Shown in pieces: positions 49,793 through 62,184 of a DNA stretch of 64,000 nucleotides (positions are counted from its first letter, which is position 1; each line of letters opens with the position of its first letter). Origin of the DNA: Psettodes erumei (lineage: Eukaryota; Chordata; Actinopteri; Pleuronectiformes; Psettodidae); the NCBI GenBank assembly GCA_016785225.1, contig JAFBJZ010000888.1:4840501-4904500 (forward strand), read 5' to 3'. A program made the translations under genes and the position numbers. The notes under the pieces were generated by a model, which ran no database searches, was not told the origin of the DNA, and saw only the letters and a program-made list of their open reading frames with translations.

Positions 49793-52664
49793 GATTAACA
49801 GAACATTCACAGTACATCGAAAAAAAAATGTTATTCAGTAATACATATGATATTGTAATAGATGGAACATACAGTAAAATGGTGCTCCAAATTGGTATGT
49901 ATGTCAGAAATACTGAAAATCTAGGTGTATTAAAATATTTTTTGAAGGGTTCACCATATTTTTTGTAGTAAAAGATTTATTCGAGGGTTTTAATTAACAA
50001 ATAACTGTGATGCTTTTTAATTAAACACACAATCACCAGCATGAGCTCAGTCAAACCCTCAAACCATGAAAATTGGTCTGAGCATGAAGGCTATAAGCCA
50101 ATCATCAGTGACTTGCCTACTGAAAGAAAAAAACAACCCTTAAATGTATAAATATTTAGTTGTTTGGCAATAAAATAAGACTGATTGAAAAGACAGAAAA
50201 TCTGAATAGCGGCATTCTTAGAATGTTCTATTTCCGACTCTCCCAAATCAAGCCCACTGTAATGGATAATTTTGTGTTTGGATTTCAAAGGTAAAACCCA
50301 AGGTTTTACATTTTTTTTGTCAGACCAAATTGCTCAAAATAAACCCTCTTTACAGATAACTGTGCTATGTATTATGAGAAGAATATCTTTCATCAGAGCT
50401 GATCGAAGAGTGAGGAGACAGTGAGGACACATCAGCTTTTGAGCCTGTCAAAAGCTTTTTTTCCAAAAAACATCTAAGTGTCTGATTATCCACTTGTATT
50501 CACAAGCATACTTCAGAGGTGAAAGTGGAGCCCAACATTTCTTTGTGAAACATTCAAAAAGACAGTGCCAAAAAGATTTTTCTTGGCCCATTTATGTGGC
50601 TCAACTTCAGTTGAACTGATTGATTCAGCTCTTGAAAAATTCCTCTTTCTGCTATACATTGTTGACACTTCAGCAATGGAATCACTTTAGATACTCTAAA
50701 GATTATGTTGCATAATGCTATTTTCATGATTGTGCCTGTGAAAGGTACTTATTATCTCACATATCTCCATACACATACCTCTTGTCACAAATTTGGTCAA
50801 GAAGCCAAAAACGAAAAGAAAGAAAAGAAAAAAAAAAGACGCCTTTGAAGTCTCTTTGCTCCGACCGAGAAATTCCTGTATTGGCTGGGCCTTCAATGTC
50901 ATACAGTATTCCCCAGAAGCTGGAAAGGATTGGCAGTGATAGCTTTTTTTAATGATACTGTACCACTGACATTTTTGTTGCACAAGTACCTGAAATTGAA
51001 CCAAACCAAAATATTCAGCCTTACCACAACATGTTGTGGTATTGAGTCTGTGGTATTGGCTATTAAGTATAACAAGCATTGTTACAGTGCCAGATTTTTT
51101 GACTTCATAGCCAATGTTAACTCATTCACACAATTCAGTGACACTGTCAAATCATTGTACAATTTTCATAAATCACTTCATCTTTTATCCATGACAGCCT
51201 ATTAATACGGTGGGTGTTTTAATTTGATGCTCGGTATCAATATCAGAATTGATCAACAATTAAGATTTAACAAGAGTTAGAAATAATTTGACAGATGACC
51301 CCTCCATAAAGAAGAAACTTATCCTTATAAGTGCTGCAATCAAGAGGAAAAGCCAAATTTCCCATGATTCGAGAATGCAGCACTAGTCTTCCCTTTCACT
51401 GCAAATGCCAGATGCTCGTCAGACAGAAGGGCAGCGAAGTGTGTGGTGGATTAGGGTTGACACAAAACTTCAGTAAGACCTGTATCTATATCATATATAA
51501 GCGGCTGGTAAATCCCCACCCCGCTCCGCTTTGTCCTTTGTACCTTCGTTTATCTGATTTGCTCACAGTAAAGTGAGTAAAAGTTTGCTAGGTGTAGCTA
51601 ATGACGAACATTAAACATTAAATAGACACAAAATTGAGCGCTGAATTGTCCTATATCACGAAAAGCAACACCAACATTGCGGAAAGATTAGTTATGGCTG
51701 CTCCTGCTAACTTCAGGTAATCTGCTTTATGTCTACAAATTGCACCTTAACTCTATAGTTAATCACACAAATGTAATTTGACATTAACGATGGCATCGTT
51801 TAATTTATTTCAGTGCCCTGGTATTTTGCACTCTGGCTAATTGTCGTGTTTTACTCTGACACTTAAATGGAACAGAGCCATAATTAATGTTATTGGCTGC
51901 ACCTGTGAAAAGGTCCTGTTGTTATTCAGACATGTCAGAGGAGCCGCATTTATAATTGGAATAACACTAAGAGTTTTTAAAATTTTGTGTAATTTACCAA
52001 CAGCCGTGGTCTTAAATATAAAAAGTTGTATATCAGTGTAAATACTGTAGGTGAAAGTAATTTCAGGAGTTTTTGCAGGTTTTTTTGTTTTGTTTTTGAC
52101 AGAAATAGGGAGGTATGCTGTTAGAGGCAGCCATGTTACTGGTTTGTCTGTGGCTGTTTGGCTAGTTATATTTCAAGATGTGTTTTTTAACCATATATTG
52201 AAATGTGTGGTTGTGTCCCTTTCTTGTCTTTGCCAGCAGATAGTTTCTTTTAGATCATGTTGAAACTGTACCTTAATATTTTAGCCATTACAAAAGGCTT
52301 TTTTGCCTTTTCTTTCTTCTTTTCTTTACTTGCACCTTTTTTTAGAACCTCTCTGCCTTTGGATTACCTTCAACTCCCTGCTCTGGTTTGTGGGTTTTTC
52401 CCCCCTTGGTCTAATTATTTAATCTGAAGTATTTCAATTTAATTTTAATGTTCCTTTGATATGACTGAGCACTGTAAGGTTTTCTTGGTTTTATTTGTAG
52501 TTGTGGTGGCATATGGATGGAGAGAGACCTATACTATATTCATATTTCTATTATTATATATTTTTACTTCAATGTTTTCTATGGATGAAAGAATATTTTA
52601 TAAATGCCAGTAGGAAAGTTTCAAATATTTAAAAATTATTAAGTAGAGTATGTGGATGTATCAT
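49793..52664. other. Intron 2, nothing coding recognised
   Basis: AT-rich. It holds a perfect 20-bp palindrome at 51022-51041 and an A/G run at 50812-50838. The 51330-51720 block is richer in G+C than its surroundings and may be a decayed repeat. Open frames up to 127 codons carry no known domain. Confidence 0.4.
51022..51041. repeat. Perfect 20-bp palindrome
   Basis: TACCACAACATGTTGTGGTA is its own reverse complement, with no spacer. The half site contains the ACCACA core recognised by Runt-domain factors, but a functional role is speculation. Confidence 0.6.
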
Positions 52665-52922
52665 GCTATGGCTAGGGCTGTGCCATTAATTGAATTTTGA
52701 TCGCCATTTCAATTTTCATATCAAATGATCTCCAAACTCATATAATCGAGTTGAAACAATTATTTGCCATTTTCTTTACACAATTTCTGAAAGAGACGCG
52801 CATGCGCAATACATTCCCTTCCACTCGGCCCTGCTGACTTACAGGATACACTCACGCAGCTGAAGAGCGAAGGAGGTGTGTTGTGTTTGGTGTTCAAAAA
52901 ACAGTGCAAGCGAGATTGAGAA

Positions 52923-53246
52923 ATGGCAGAGGCAGGGCAGAGTCATTTGGTTGACAAAAAGTATGTATGGGAACACTTCGGGTTTGAAGAATCCGACGAA
53001 GAGCAGCAGCACATAATGTGCAAGATTTGCTACAAAGTAATATCCTCGCCTCTTGGCAACACAACAAATCTTTTCAACCAACTCAAACAAAAGCCCAAAG
53101 TCACTCACAATGAATTAATAAAGAAACAAAAAGACAAAGCCAGTGCCACAGCCAGCAAGACGTCAACGCAGACTCAGTCATCGATCACAGCCACACTGTA
53201 TAATGCGACTCCTTATCCGACAAGTAGGATAGGCACAAGACATTAA
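52923..53246 (+). pseudogene. BED-finger N-terminus of hAT transposase (broken)
   Basis: Start of a ZBED/hAT-type transposase. Residues 11-60 form a BED finger: V-W-E-H-F-G-F at 15-21 and C33-K-I-C36 are the first two zinc ligands. The two histidines expected in the N-L-F-N-H-L-K-x-K-H context are replaced by Q53 and P58, so zinc binding and DNA recognition should be lost. A Ser/Thr/Gln-rich linker follows. A frameshift near 53235-53246 separates it from the next fragment, where I read L-T-A-A-V-G-Y-F-L-A-K-D-K in another frame. Confidence 0.8.
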
Positions 53247-53573
53247 CAGCTGCTGTTGGATACTTTTTAGCAAAAGATAAGCAACCTATTAGTACAGTCG
53301 AGGGCAAGGGGTTCAAGAAGATGATCCATGCTTTTGATAAATGTTATGCCATCTCGGCACCATTTCAGCAGAATGGTTCTGCCAAACATGTACCGACAAT
53401 GTCGAGAAGAAGTCACAAAAGAAGTGTCTAAAGCACATGACTTGGCGGCGACGACAGATCTGTGGTCCAGCCGTACATCGGAGCCATGTATTCACCTGGC
53501 GATCCACTTCATTGACACAGAATTCAATTTGAAAGTAAAGTGTCTCCAGACGGTGTTCATACCATATTTGTAG
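53247..53573 (+). pseudogene. hAT transposase, start of catalytic domain (truncated)
   Basis: Continuation of the transposase in shifted frames. V-E-G-K-G-F-K-K-M-I (about 53298-53327) is the linker block, then, after a frameshift near 53345, H-F-S-R-M-V-L-P-N-M-Y and A-T-T-D-L-W-S-S-R-T, the conserved region holding the first catalytic aspartate of the RNase H-like fold. The frame ends at 53573. The later catalytic residues and the hAT dimerisation region are absent. Confidence 0.75.
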
Positions 53574-53770
53574 CCTATATTTATTTTCAATTTGAACGTT
53601 TTGCGTAAATTATCAATAACGTATAAAAGTGTTTTTGAGAGAGAGAGAAATGCTGAATAAATGCATTGTGTAACTAAAGAATAATCGTTTGAATAATTTC
53701 GGGATTTCAATATTGACCAAAATAATCGTGATAATGATTTTTTCCATAATTGAGCAGCCCTCGCTATGGC

Positions 53771-56700
53771 TGTGTGATCTTTAAGATATACATCAACGCA
53801 TTCATAGGAATACTTTTCTGATATTCTTTGGCAGCCGGCCACAGTCTAATTTTTGGATTCATAGTTTCATAATAAACCTAAACATCTTTAACCCTGACAA
53901 TAATAACATAAAAGACTTGTTAGGTAGCGCTTTGCACTGGCCTTTCATTGCAGAGCTGTCCGCAGCTGCTCTTGGCCCTGTTGTTGCTCCACCTCTCTCT
54001 CTCCCTCTCTGAAACACATTGACAACAGACCCATCTATCATAGTTGGACTGGACATTGGGAGCACCCGCCAGTGGGCTGCTGGGCTGCTGGGCTGTTGGA
54101 CCTTCAAAAAAAAATCTATAAAGTTTTTGCCATCATCTGCAGGGAGGCAGACCTCGACAAATTGCTGGTAGTTTCCACTTTAGCTCTGTGCTCAACATTC
54201 AACCCACATTGACCTGTCCTGAGTCCCCATACAGCTACCACCACAGATGACATCTAATTCAGTGGGAAACACTGTCCATGTGTAATTATGTGGTAAAGGG
54301 AGGATAGCTCTTATTTTGTCCTAATGATCACAGATATGTATAATTGTAATTCATTGAATTCAAAGAATTCATTTCTTAGTTCCTCCATATCAGTCGATTA
54401 ATGTCTACATATACCTGGAGGGATAACATGCTTGTATTTTGCCCAAGGGCTACAGAATTATAGGTATGTGAATCATAGTTTTTATAATGGAGATTACAAT
54501 GCTCTCAAGATTTCTGGTGAAGATAGGATGAGGAAACCTTGTATCTTTTTTGAAGTATGCAATGCTGTACAAAGTGAGGACCCTCAGGTCAGCAGTTTGC
54601 TGTATGATGAAGATTTTGGCTAAAATTGAATTGTAAATACAATGTAGATAAATGTATTTTTTTTTCTTTAATTCAATGTGGCTTTCCACCCAAGGTGTTT
54701 GTTCACAGAGATATCGGTTCAAGCTTGTGCGATAGATGAGAAGAGGCTGCGATGTTATGCATCGAAAGGAAACACAATATGTCAAAGAGGTGGCTGTGCA
54801 GTGTTATAAGGAGAATATAGTTTTTTTATTGCATGATGTTTATTTACCAGTGATTTTTTATTCAGACAGAAATACATACAGTATATGTAAATTTTCAAGT
54901 CCAGGCCTGTGTCATCTAGCAGAGACCACCAGAGGGCTATACAGTGAAATTCTTATATCAAAGCACTCTCCACTGAAACACAACTGAATATACAATTTTT
55001 TTGTGAAGTAGGAAGCCATATGCATCAGTGATTTTTTTCACCAGTTCAGCAATTACTAACTGCATCTGCAGAAAAAGATTCAAATGTCGTAGATGTCTTG
55101 CTCTTAAAATGATCTGTCCTTCCCAGTACTAGACAAGCATTGGACCTCAGAAATCATTAATCACTCTGCAGTCTGGAGTCATACGTGCCATTTTGAGACA
55201 ATGTAGGTGTTTTGTCATTTCTGATAAGGCTCTGTCAAGTGTAGGGTTAACAATTTGCGAAACGAGAAATCAGGGAAGATATTTTGCTTTTTCAATTCAC
55301 GTGGAACTAATCCTGCCATTCAGAGAGAAGGAGGAATAGCACAACTTATTTTTGCTGCGAGACAAAAGCAAATGCTCAAATTTGATGGTTTTTTTCCAGA
55401 TCCAGCCCAAACCTCTAAATAGCAACGTCTTTCTTTGTCTTTCAGTCACACTTTAGTTTTTTCCAAGCGGTGGATTTCCTCCCGTTGTGGGACTATGTTG
55501 TCTGGCGCCAGAAAATGATAATTCCATGACAATCTTTGCTATGCCTCTAGGGCCCAAAATATACACCAGTGGAACGCCTGCACTTACACAATTGATTCCC
55601 TCCAAAACTGAAATCACTCGTGAGAAGTGAAAAATAAGCTTTCTTGCTGAGTATTTTCTTACTATTTGTTTGACTTTGCCAAGAAAGATGCAGCCCAAAC
55701 TTTCCCAGCCTCTCCTCCAGAATCTTGCTCTGAAAGATGCTCATTTCCATATGGCAACACCTGAGATTGTTTCATTTTCCTTTTTTCCTCTTGTTTTTAC
55801 TTCCTTCCTCTATGTCGCTCAGGTGTTACTTCAGCAGCAATGAATAGGAGGGTTAAGATAATGACAGGCAACCACTATCTCTCCTTTTCTTCCCTCTTCC
55901 AGGGTAATTATAAATAGAACCCTTGATAGAGAATAGAGAGAGCTTTCATTTATTAATACTATTAATTAATTAGAAGAAATCCAGAGGGGAGCACAACAAA
56001 AGCGACAATGAAATTTTAACATGAAAAAGAATCGACATCCCTGTGATGGACCTGATTAGTGTGTCTCTCTATTGATCTATGTATTCTCTTTGCTCTGTGA
56101 AGCCCCCCCCATCCCTCTCTCTTGGTGCTGCACTTACATTAGGTTCAACCCCTCGTGCCTGAGAATGACGAGTGAAAGCTTTCATTATTGTGCTGAAATT
56201 ATATGCCGAGGATGGTGGAGGACGGAAATAAAAGTTAGGGTAATAAAATCTTTTATTCCAGCCTGGCCCTGCACGAATAATGACCTCATAATGTTGATCA
56301 TTTTGCTGCTGTCATTATACTATTACTGCAACAAGCTAATATTGAATGGTTTGTTGACAAAGGCTGCGTTTTATTTGTTATATGGCTGCAGAGTCATGTT
56401 TTCTTGCTACGTTATATTTTGGCTCAGTCCATTTTTTAAGTTTAAAAAAAAAATGTGTGTCATTAGTTTGAATGGTAGTAATGGGACAGGGATTTTCAAA
56501 ATAGGAGACCGAATCCACACACAGTGGACCACATCCAGTGAGACTTTAACCCTTTGTTAGACTGACTCTCTGTCTAGCAGGTATGGGGTTTTATAATGTG
56601 ATTTTCTTTCTTGAATGACCTCAGGGACAAAGGCTGCACAATAATGATTGTTTGAAGCTTGAAAACGGCTGCTACAATATATCTGTTGAAACTGAGGCTT

Positions 56701-57086
56701 CACATGAATGTGAGTGCAGGAGCAGGTGTTAGTCGTGCTGTCAAAATGGAAACTTTTGATGCCTGTAATAAAATGAAGAGTTTAAAAACTTTTAAAAAAC
56801 ATTACGGTGTAATTAATGAAAATGTGCATTGAAACACGGTGAAAATGAGACATTGAAAAAAAATGTATTATTGTTAATTCAGATTATTATTTCAGTGAAC
56901 CAAGCTTGTTTTTTTATCCTGTAGGTTTAGTATTCCTGCTTGAGGTCTTGGTTGATATCCAGTTCAAAATTCTGTTGAGCTTCAGCTGTTGTCCTCTGTC
57001 AAAAATATCCAAATCTTAATTTATGTCCCTTTCTGAAGTTTCTCCTGTGTTCTGTTTGGTGTTCTGCTCTGGTGCATGGGAAAGAA

Positions 57087-57088
<2 letters not shown>
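53771..57088. other. Intron 2, possible conserved non-coding block
   Basis: No exon recognised. The stretch 55880-56460 is non-repetitive, AT-rich and dense in TAAT/ATTA cores, with an incidental 162-codon open frame (56072-56560) that shows no known domain. It is a candidate regulatory element only. Confidence 0.35.

Positions 57089-57154
<66 letters not shown>
57089..57154. repeat. 66-bp perfect palindrome (TTA)n(TAA)n
   Basis: A (TTA)n run meets a (TAA)n run at 57121/57122, giving two exactly complementary 33-base arms with no spacer. It can extrude as a long AT hairpin or cruciform. Confidence 0.95.
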
Positions 57155-57155
<1 letters not shown>

Positions 57156-59600
57156 TTGCCTGAGATTCCTAGGTCCCAGTGAAGTAATCTGCCAGTCCCA
57201 GAAGTGCTTTTAAATTATGAAAGATTAGTGGCAAGCATAGGTGACGTTACATGCATGATAATGTGCAAGCATTGTTATGTTTTTTATGGGAGCTGATAAT
57301 AATACAGAAATAACCTATAACTATAAATAAACCATAATTTTTATACCAACCTTAACCCTGTGACTCAGTTCCCAGCTATCAGATTTACAGTTGATAGAAT
57401 GTTATTCTGGAACTCTCTTGTAATACCCTCTGATGAAACCCTGGCGCTTGAACAGAACTAATCATGGAACAAGTGGTCCTGCCAGTGCCAAGTGGTCGGG
57501 TCCATATTGTTTATTCTTACACGGAGACCACAGTGTGGTGAAGAAATGTTAGGTCACTACCATCAACTCAGATATGAGAGAAAGAAATTCATTTTGTGGC
57601 CATAAGGTGAACAGAATTGTCCAGTCAGAGTGGAGTGCAGGCTGCCATGCATGGAAGTAAATGATAAGACTCGTAAGCCTAGATTCTTTTACTTGATAAG
57701 AGTCCCTTTCCAAATTTTTTTAAAAAAATAAGAGCAGTATTAATGGTTGCTCAGTGCTTTGTCACTGCCAACCTGGACGACCTTATTCAAATCTCAGCAA
57801 TGTCTGTCTTCCCTTCATCCAGGTGTAGCACACATATGCATTTTTCTGAGTTTTGTTTTTGCATATGTCCCTGCCGGTTCTGCTGTGGACGTTTACTTGA
57901 AGATGCATGGTACTGCAGAAAAAGACAGTGTGATATGTGATATGGTGCATAACCAAAGATGAGTAGCACACAAAGACAGAGCCAGAAGGATATTAACTTT
58001 CTGAGCCTTCAACATGTTTACTCCATATTACATTTCCCTCTGCAATCCAAGGAATTACATTTATTTTTATTCTCCACTCTTTTTCAACATAGAAGCACCA
58101 AGAAGTAATTAATTGATAGGATGATTTGACCTTTATTACTGCACTTATTAAAACAAAATGTCAGTGTCTGGTGTTGCTTTAGTGAGTTACGACATGTCAG
58201 TGCTAAATGCTTCTATTAATCATCCCCTGCTGTTTTCTTTTTATTTATATATATGTTTTTTAAACTTTTTTCAAAGAGCTGGCCAGCAAGAACACTTTTA
58301 TACACCCCAGTAAGTAACAGGCCTCATTTTGCTCTGTTGCTAACAAACTAAAGGTGAGCGCTTCACTTAAATTGTTGCTCACTTGGTAAGATCAGGCACA
58401 ACACTTCAGGTCTCTTCCTCCCTCTGTCAGTTTTTGTTCTTTCTTCTTTCACAGCACACACAAAGGGGTTAAGAGCAGTGTAGCAACAAGGAGAGATGGG
58501 CAGAGACAAACGAAGAGATACAAAGAGGGCACGCCACACGTGCGGTGAACCAACAAGACAGGAAAAGGAACGACAAACACCTCATGCATCGAGAAACAAA
58601 GTCAGAGGGAGCTCGTGTGACAGAAAGAGCAGGAGCGACACAGAGGGAAAGACAGATGGGGGTAGAGAGACAGTGAGTCAGACAAATAGAGGTACATCTT
58701 TCCCGTCTCTCTCTCCTTTCTCTCTATGGCACAGTGCTACAGTGACACACTAATCAGATGGTGGGAATGTCTGACAGGTTCCTTCAGGGCTGATGTAGTG
58801 TGTTCAGGTGGAAGGAAAGGCTGCATCTGTCCAGGCAATCATTGGCACTCTGTTCTCAGGCACACAGTCATTCTGCTGCCACTGGTGTTGCTTTGATCCG
58901 TAAAGAGGGGATTGCCATAACTGCTCACACACCAGGCCTCTCCAGACATACTGTGACATTTTTGGTTGACCCGGTGGAGCCCAAACCGATGCAGAACATC
59001 TGGTTCCTGTCTGACTCACATTTGGAGCTCCGTGGAATTTCTGTGCAGCTGCTCAACGTTTGATTTAGTAGAATTATTTTTGTGAGTAGACCTCAATCAA
59101 ATTTATAAAAGTTTCCATCTCACTCATGCCTGGAGGAAGTCATAATTACTGCATGCTCCACCACTGTGAAGACTTCACAGATATTGTTGATTTGAATAGG
59201 CTTTAATCAAATCCATCAAATCATTTTCACACAAATAATTTTGTTCTGACTTTTTGTGACCTCTGATGCACCATCTTCCATCACAGGTCAAAGCAGATAA
59301 GGTTACTGACTAAGAGTGGGATTATTCCCTTGAATTTCCTTGAAACAAGTATAAGCAGTTGATGAACATAAACCTGACATTTTGTGTCGAAAAATTGGTG
59401 ATAATTAATTAGAAAAATCATGATAAAACAACAGAAAAATAGAAACTGCTCAAGGGGTTCACAAATTTTCCACCACCACTGTGTTTGATCCAAACTGTTC
59501 CTTTTCGCAGTTATAAAACACATGGAGATCTTTCTGGCTCAAACAAAGGTTTTGTTATCTTATTTTGCATAACTGAACTTTATTTTTTAAATGTAAAGTA
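57155..59600. other. Intron 2, nothing coding recognised
   Basis: AT-rich overall, with a purine-rich, less AT-rich block at 58487-58690. Open frames at 58496-58753 and 58800-59063 (+) carry no domain I know and lack convincing splice contexts. Confidence 0.4.
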
Positions 59601-59992
59601 GAAGTAGTTTTTCAAAATGCCGGTTCGAATCCCAGGCCCTTAGGCAAAGTGCCTTGCCGAAGGGCCCACCACTTTCCTTTGCGATACATGCCTACACACC
59701 TCAATATGAGCGATACGATAAATAATAGAGTCATACCAGCTCGGCAACGCCTGGGACAACAAGGCCTGCGTCAAGTGTTAGGGAACCAGGACATCCTGAT
59801 GGTAAGTTGGCTACTGGAACAAGACATTCATGGAGCAGGACAGAAAACATGGTACTGATGGAGTGTTACTACGGGAGTAATCCCAGTGAGAGAGGGTACA
59901 TGCAGGGGAGAAGTGGTTGCTTCGAAACCCCACATCCTCACTGACTAAGAAAACAGCTCTAAGCTCAGTGCTCGAACATCCGCAAGAGGAAG

Positions 59993-60577
59993 TTGCTATC
60001 GGAACTAGAGATTGAGGAGGTACAGCGTTGTACCTCATCCATGGTACAAAAAATATGCTACGGCAAGGGTCAGCTTGGGGTGGCTTCATCATCACTCCCA
60101 AATATCAAGATTGGGTACCAAGCCCCAAAGCAAGACGAAGTGAATGCAAGGGCAGCTGACCTCAGAGAGAGAATCATGAAGTCCTGGAGGAACTCAACTA
60201 CCTCCTCCTTGCCAAGGCTAAACAACAAAGTACCAGACCAGTCTCTACTGGAGGATGTAAACACAGCACTTCTAACTGTCCCTAATACCACCATCACTGA
60301 GACCAATCAGTATGCAGCGGCAACAGTAATCCTAGAGATGCTTGGCTACAAGATGAACAGCATGAATAGTAGCCAGAAGGAGCCAACCCCATGGAGGAGA
60401 AGGCTAGAGGCAAAAATCTTTGTGGCATGGAAAGAAGTCAGCCTTCTAACAGACCTAAGCAGGGGTGAGAATGTAAGGAAAGAGATGCCCAGGAAATACA
60501 ACAAGCTGCCCACAGCTGAGGCACTGGAGACTGCTAAGCAAAGGCTCACAGCCCTAGCTACCTGCCTAAAGAGGTAA
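59993..60577 (+). pseudogene. R4-type LINE ORF, N-terminal region
   Basis: Opening part of the retroelement polyprotein, 194 codons in one frame, Lys/Glu/Asn-rich. It includes P-W-R-R-R-L-E-A-K-I, a block typical of fish R4-type ORFs before the reverse transcriptase. It ends at a stop (60575-60577); the following 240 bases are coding-like but broken in all frames. Confidence 0.7.
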
Positions 60578-60815
60578 ACAAGAGAGGTAGAGACCAGGAG
60601 AATAAACAGGGTGTTCTCCACCAACCCAACTAAGGTCTACTCTCAATGGCAGGGTAACAGGATGACAACGGAGCCACCCATACTGGAAGAGTATCTGGGA
60701 GAAAGAGGCAACCCACAACACTAATGCCCAATGGCTGAAAGACTTACAAGCAGAACACAGCCAATTCCCAGAACAAGACCCAGTAGTCATCACGCTAGCA
60801 GACATCCAAACCAGA

Positions 60816-61298
60816 GTGTCCAAAATGAAGAGCTGGACAGCCCCAGGGCCTGACATGATACACGCCTACTGGCTCAAGAAGCTGACTGCACTCCATGAAC
60901 GCCTAGCAGCACAGATGAACCAGCTGCTAATAGTGGGAAACCACCCAGAGTGGCTAACCCAAGGCTGGACAGTTCTCATAATGAAGGACCCCAAGAAGGG
61001 AACAATACCATCCAATTACCGGCCTATAAACTGCCTCAGCACCACATGGAAGCTCCTATCAGGCATCATAGCGGCTAAGATGAGTAGGCACATGGAGCAA
61101 TACATGAGCAGAGCACAGAAAGGTGTAGGCAATAACACCAGAGGAGCCAAACACCAGCTACTGGTGGACAGGGCGATTGCCCGAGATTGCAAGACGAGGA
61201 ACACCAACCTGTGCACTGCCTGGATTGACTACAAGAAGGCCTATGATTCGATGCCACACACGGATACTGGATTGCCTAAAGCTGTACAACATCAATAG
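60816..61298 (+). pseudogene. R4-type LINE reverse transcriptase, fingers and motif A
   Basis: 160 codons with K-S-W-T-A-P-G-P-D (motif 0), N-Y-R-P-I-N-C-L-S (motif 1/2) and F/I-D-Y-K-K-A-Y-D-S-M-P-H (motif A, first catalytic Asp). A small deletion around 61254-61260 shifts the frame, so the last residues before the stop are not genuine. Confidence 0.85.
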
Positions 61299-61800
61299 GA
61301 CCCTAAGAGAGTTCATCCAGAACTCGATGAGGCTGTGGAACACGACTCTGGAGGCCAACTCAAAACCAATTGCACAGGTGAGCATCAGATGCGGAATATA
61401 CCAAGGAGATGCTCTGTCCCCCCTGCTGTTCTGCATAGGCCTAAACCCCCTCAGCCAGATCATCTCAAAGAGTGGCTATGGGTACCAGTTCCGAAGTGGA
61501 ACAACCATCAGCCACCTCCTCTACATGGATGACATCAAGCTGTATGCTAAGAATGAGCGTGACATTGATTCCCTGATTCACCTCACTCGGATCTACAGCA
61601 AAGACATTGGGATGTCATTCGGACTAGATAAATGTGGGCGGATGATATCTAGAAGAGGAAAGGTGATCACAACCGAGGGGGTTGACCTACCTGAAGGGAA
61701 CATTGTAGATGTGCAGGACAGTTACAAATACCTGGGATCCCACAGGCAAATGGTAATCATTAGGAGGCAGCTCGAAGGTCAGCCACAGCCAAATACCTCC
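61255..61800 (+). pseudogene. R4-type LINE reverse transcriptase, palm motifs B to E
   Basis: Continues in another frame. G-I-Y-Q-G-D-A-L-S-P-L-L-F is motif B, Y-M-D-D-I-K-L-Y-A at 61524-61550 is the catalytic motif C, and Y-K-Y-L-G at about 61724-61738 is motif E. A further frameshift just after the Y-K-Y-L-G box moves the reading to the next fragment. Confidence 0.88.
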
Positions 61801-62128
61801 AGAGGGTAAGGCAGGTCCTGAAAAGTCAGCTGAACAGCAAAAATAAGATCCAAGCCATTAACACCTATGCCATGCCAGTGATCAGATACCTGGCTGGGAT
61901 TATATCCTGGCCACTGGAAGAGATACAAGCCACTGATATCAAGACAAGGAAGCTCCTTACCATGCATGGTGGGTTTCACCCTAAGTCCAGCGTCCTGAGG
62001 CTGTACACAAAGCGAAAGGAGGGGGGCCGAGGACTAGTAAGTCTCAGAACTACTGTCCAGGAGGAAACGGTGAACCTCCAGGAATATATCGAGAAAATGG
62101 CCCCCAAAGACCAACTCCTAAGTGAATG
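61790..62128 (+). pseudogene. R4-type LINE thumb/connection region
   Basis: Third frame: K-Y-L-Q-R-V-R-Q-V-L, then I-N-T-Y-A-M-P-V-I-R-Y and H-G-G-F-H-P-K-S-S-V-L-R-L-Y, blocks that follow the reverse transcriptase in R4-type elements. It is cut at 62128 by a nested insertion. Confidence 0.8.
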
Positions 62129-62184
62129 TAAAGTAGAGTAGAGTAGAGTAGAGTAAACTTTAATTACCCCAGAGGGAAATTACC
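62129..62184 (-). mobile_element. Nested 56-bp retroelement tail inside the LINE
   Basis: Read on the - strand it is TTTCCCTCTGGGGTAATTAA, then AGTTT and four ACTCT units, the form of a LINE or SINE 3' end with a pentanucleotide tail, severely 5'-truncated. It splits the R4 coding frame and is bracketed by GAATG (62124-62128) and GAAATG (62185-62190), a likely short target-site duplication. The parent family is not resolved. Confidence 0.7.

Larger units (their letters stand above)
52673..53762 (+). mobile_element. Internally deleted BED-finger hAT transposon
   Basis: A 1,090-bp hAT-superfamily element. It is flanked by a perfect 8-bp target-site duplication GCTATGGC (52665-52672 and 53763-53770), with inverted ends TAGGGCTGTGCCATTAATTG and CATAATTGAGCAGCCCTC. 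Inside, on the + strand, lie the start of a BED zinc-finger transposase and part of its catalytic domain. The 3' two thirds of the transposase gene are missing: the coding remnant stops near 53573 and is followed directly by the AT-rich terminal region. It is therefore a defective copy that could only move with help. Confidence 0.9.

Noticed and set aside
56072..56560. 162-codon open frame in intron 2
   Set aside because: No domain, no splice sites in keeping with an exon of csmd3, strongly AT-driven composition; kept only as part of a candidate regulatory block.
58800..59063. 87-codon frame as a possible host exon
   Set aside because: No CUB or Sushi signature and no domain I know, so it cannot be csmd3 exon 3.
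59620..59690. A tRNA gene
   Set aside because: Only a B-box-like T arm is present; no acceptor, D or anticodon arms can be folded from the flanks.
60070..60856. Antisense open frames across the LINE
   Set aside because: Shadows of the sense reverse transcriptase ORF.
61335..61532. 65-codon second frame inside the reverse transcriptase
   Set aside because: Shadow frame; the palm motifs are in the neighbouring frame.
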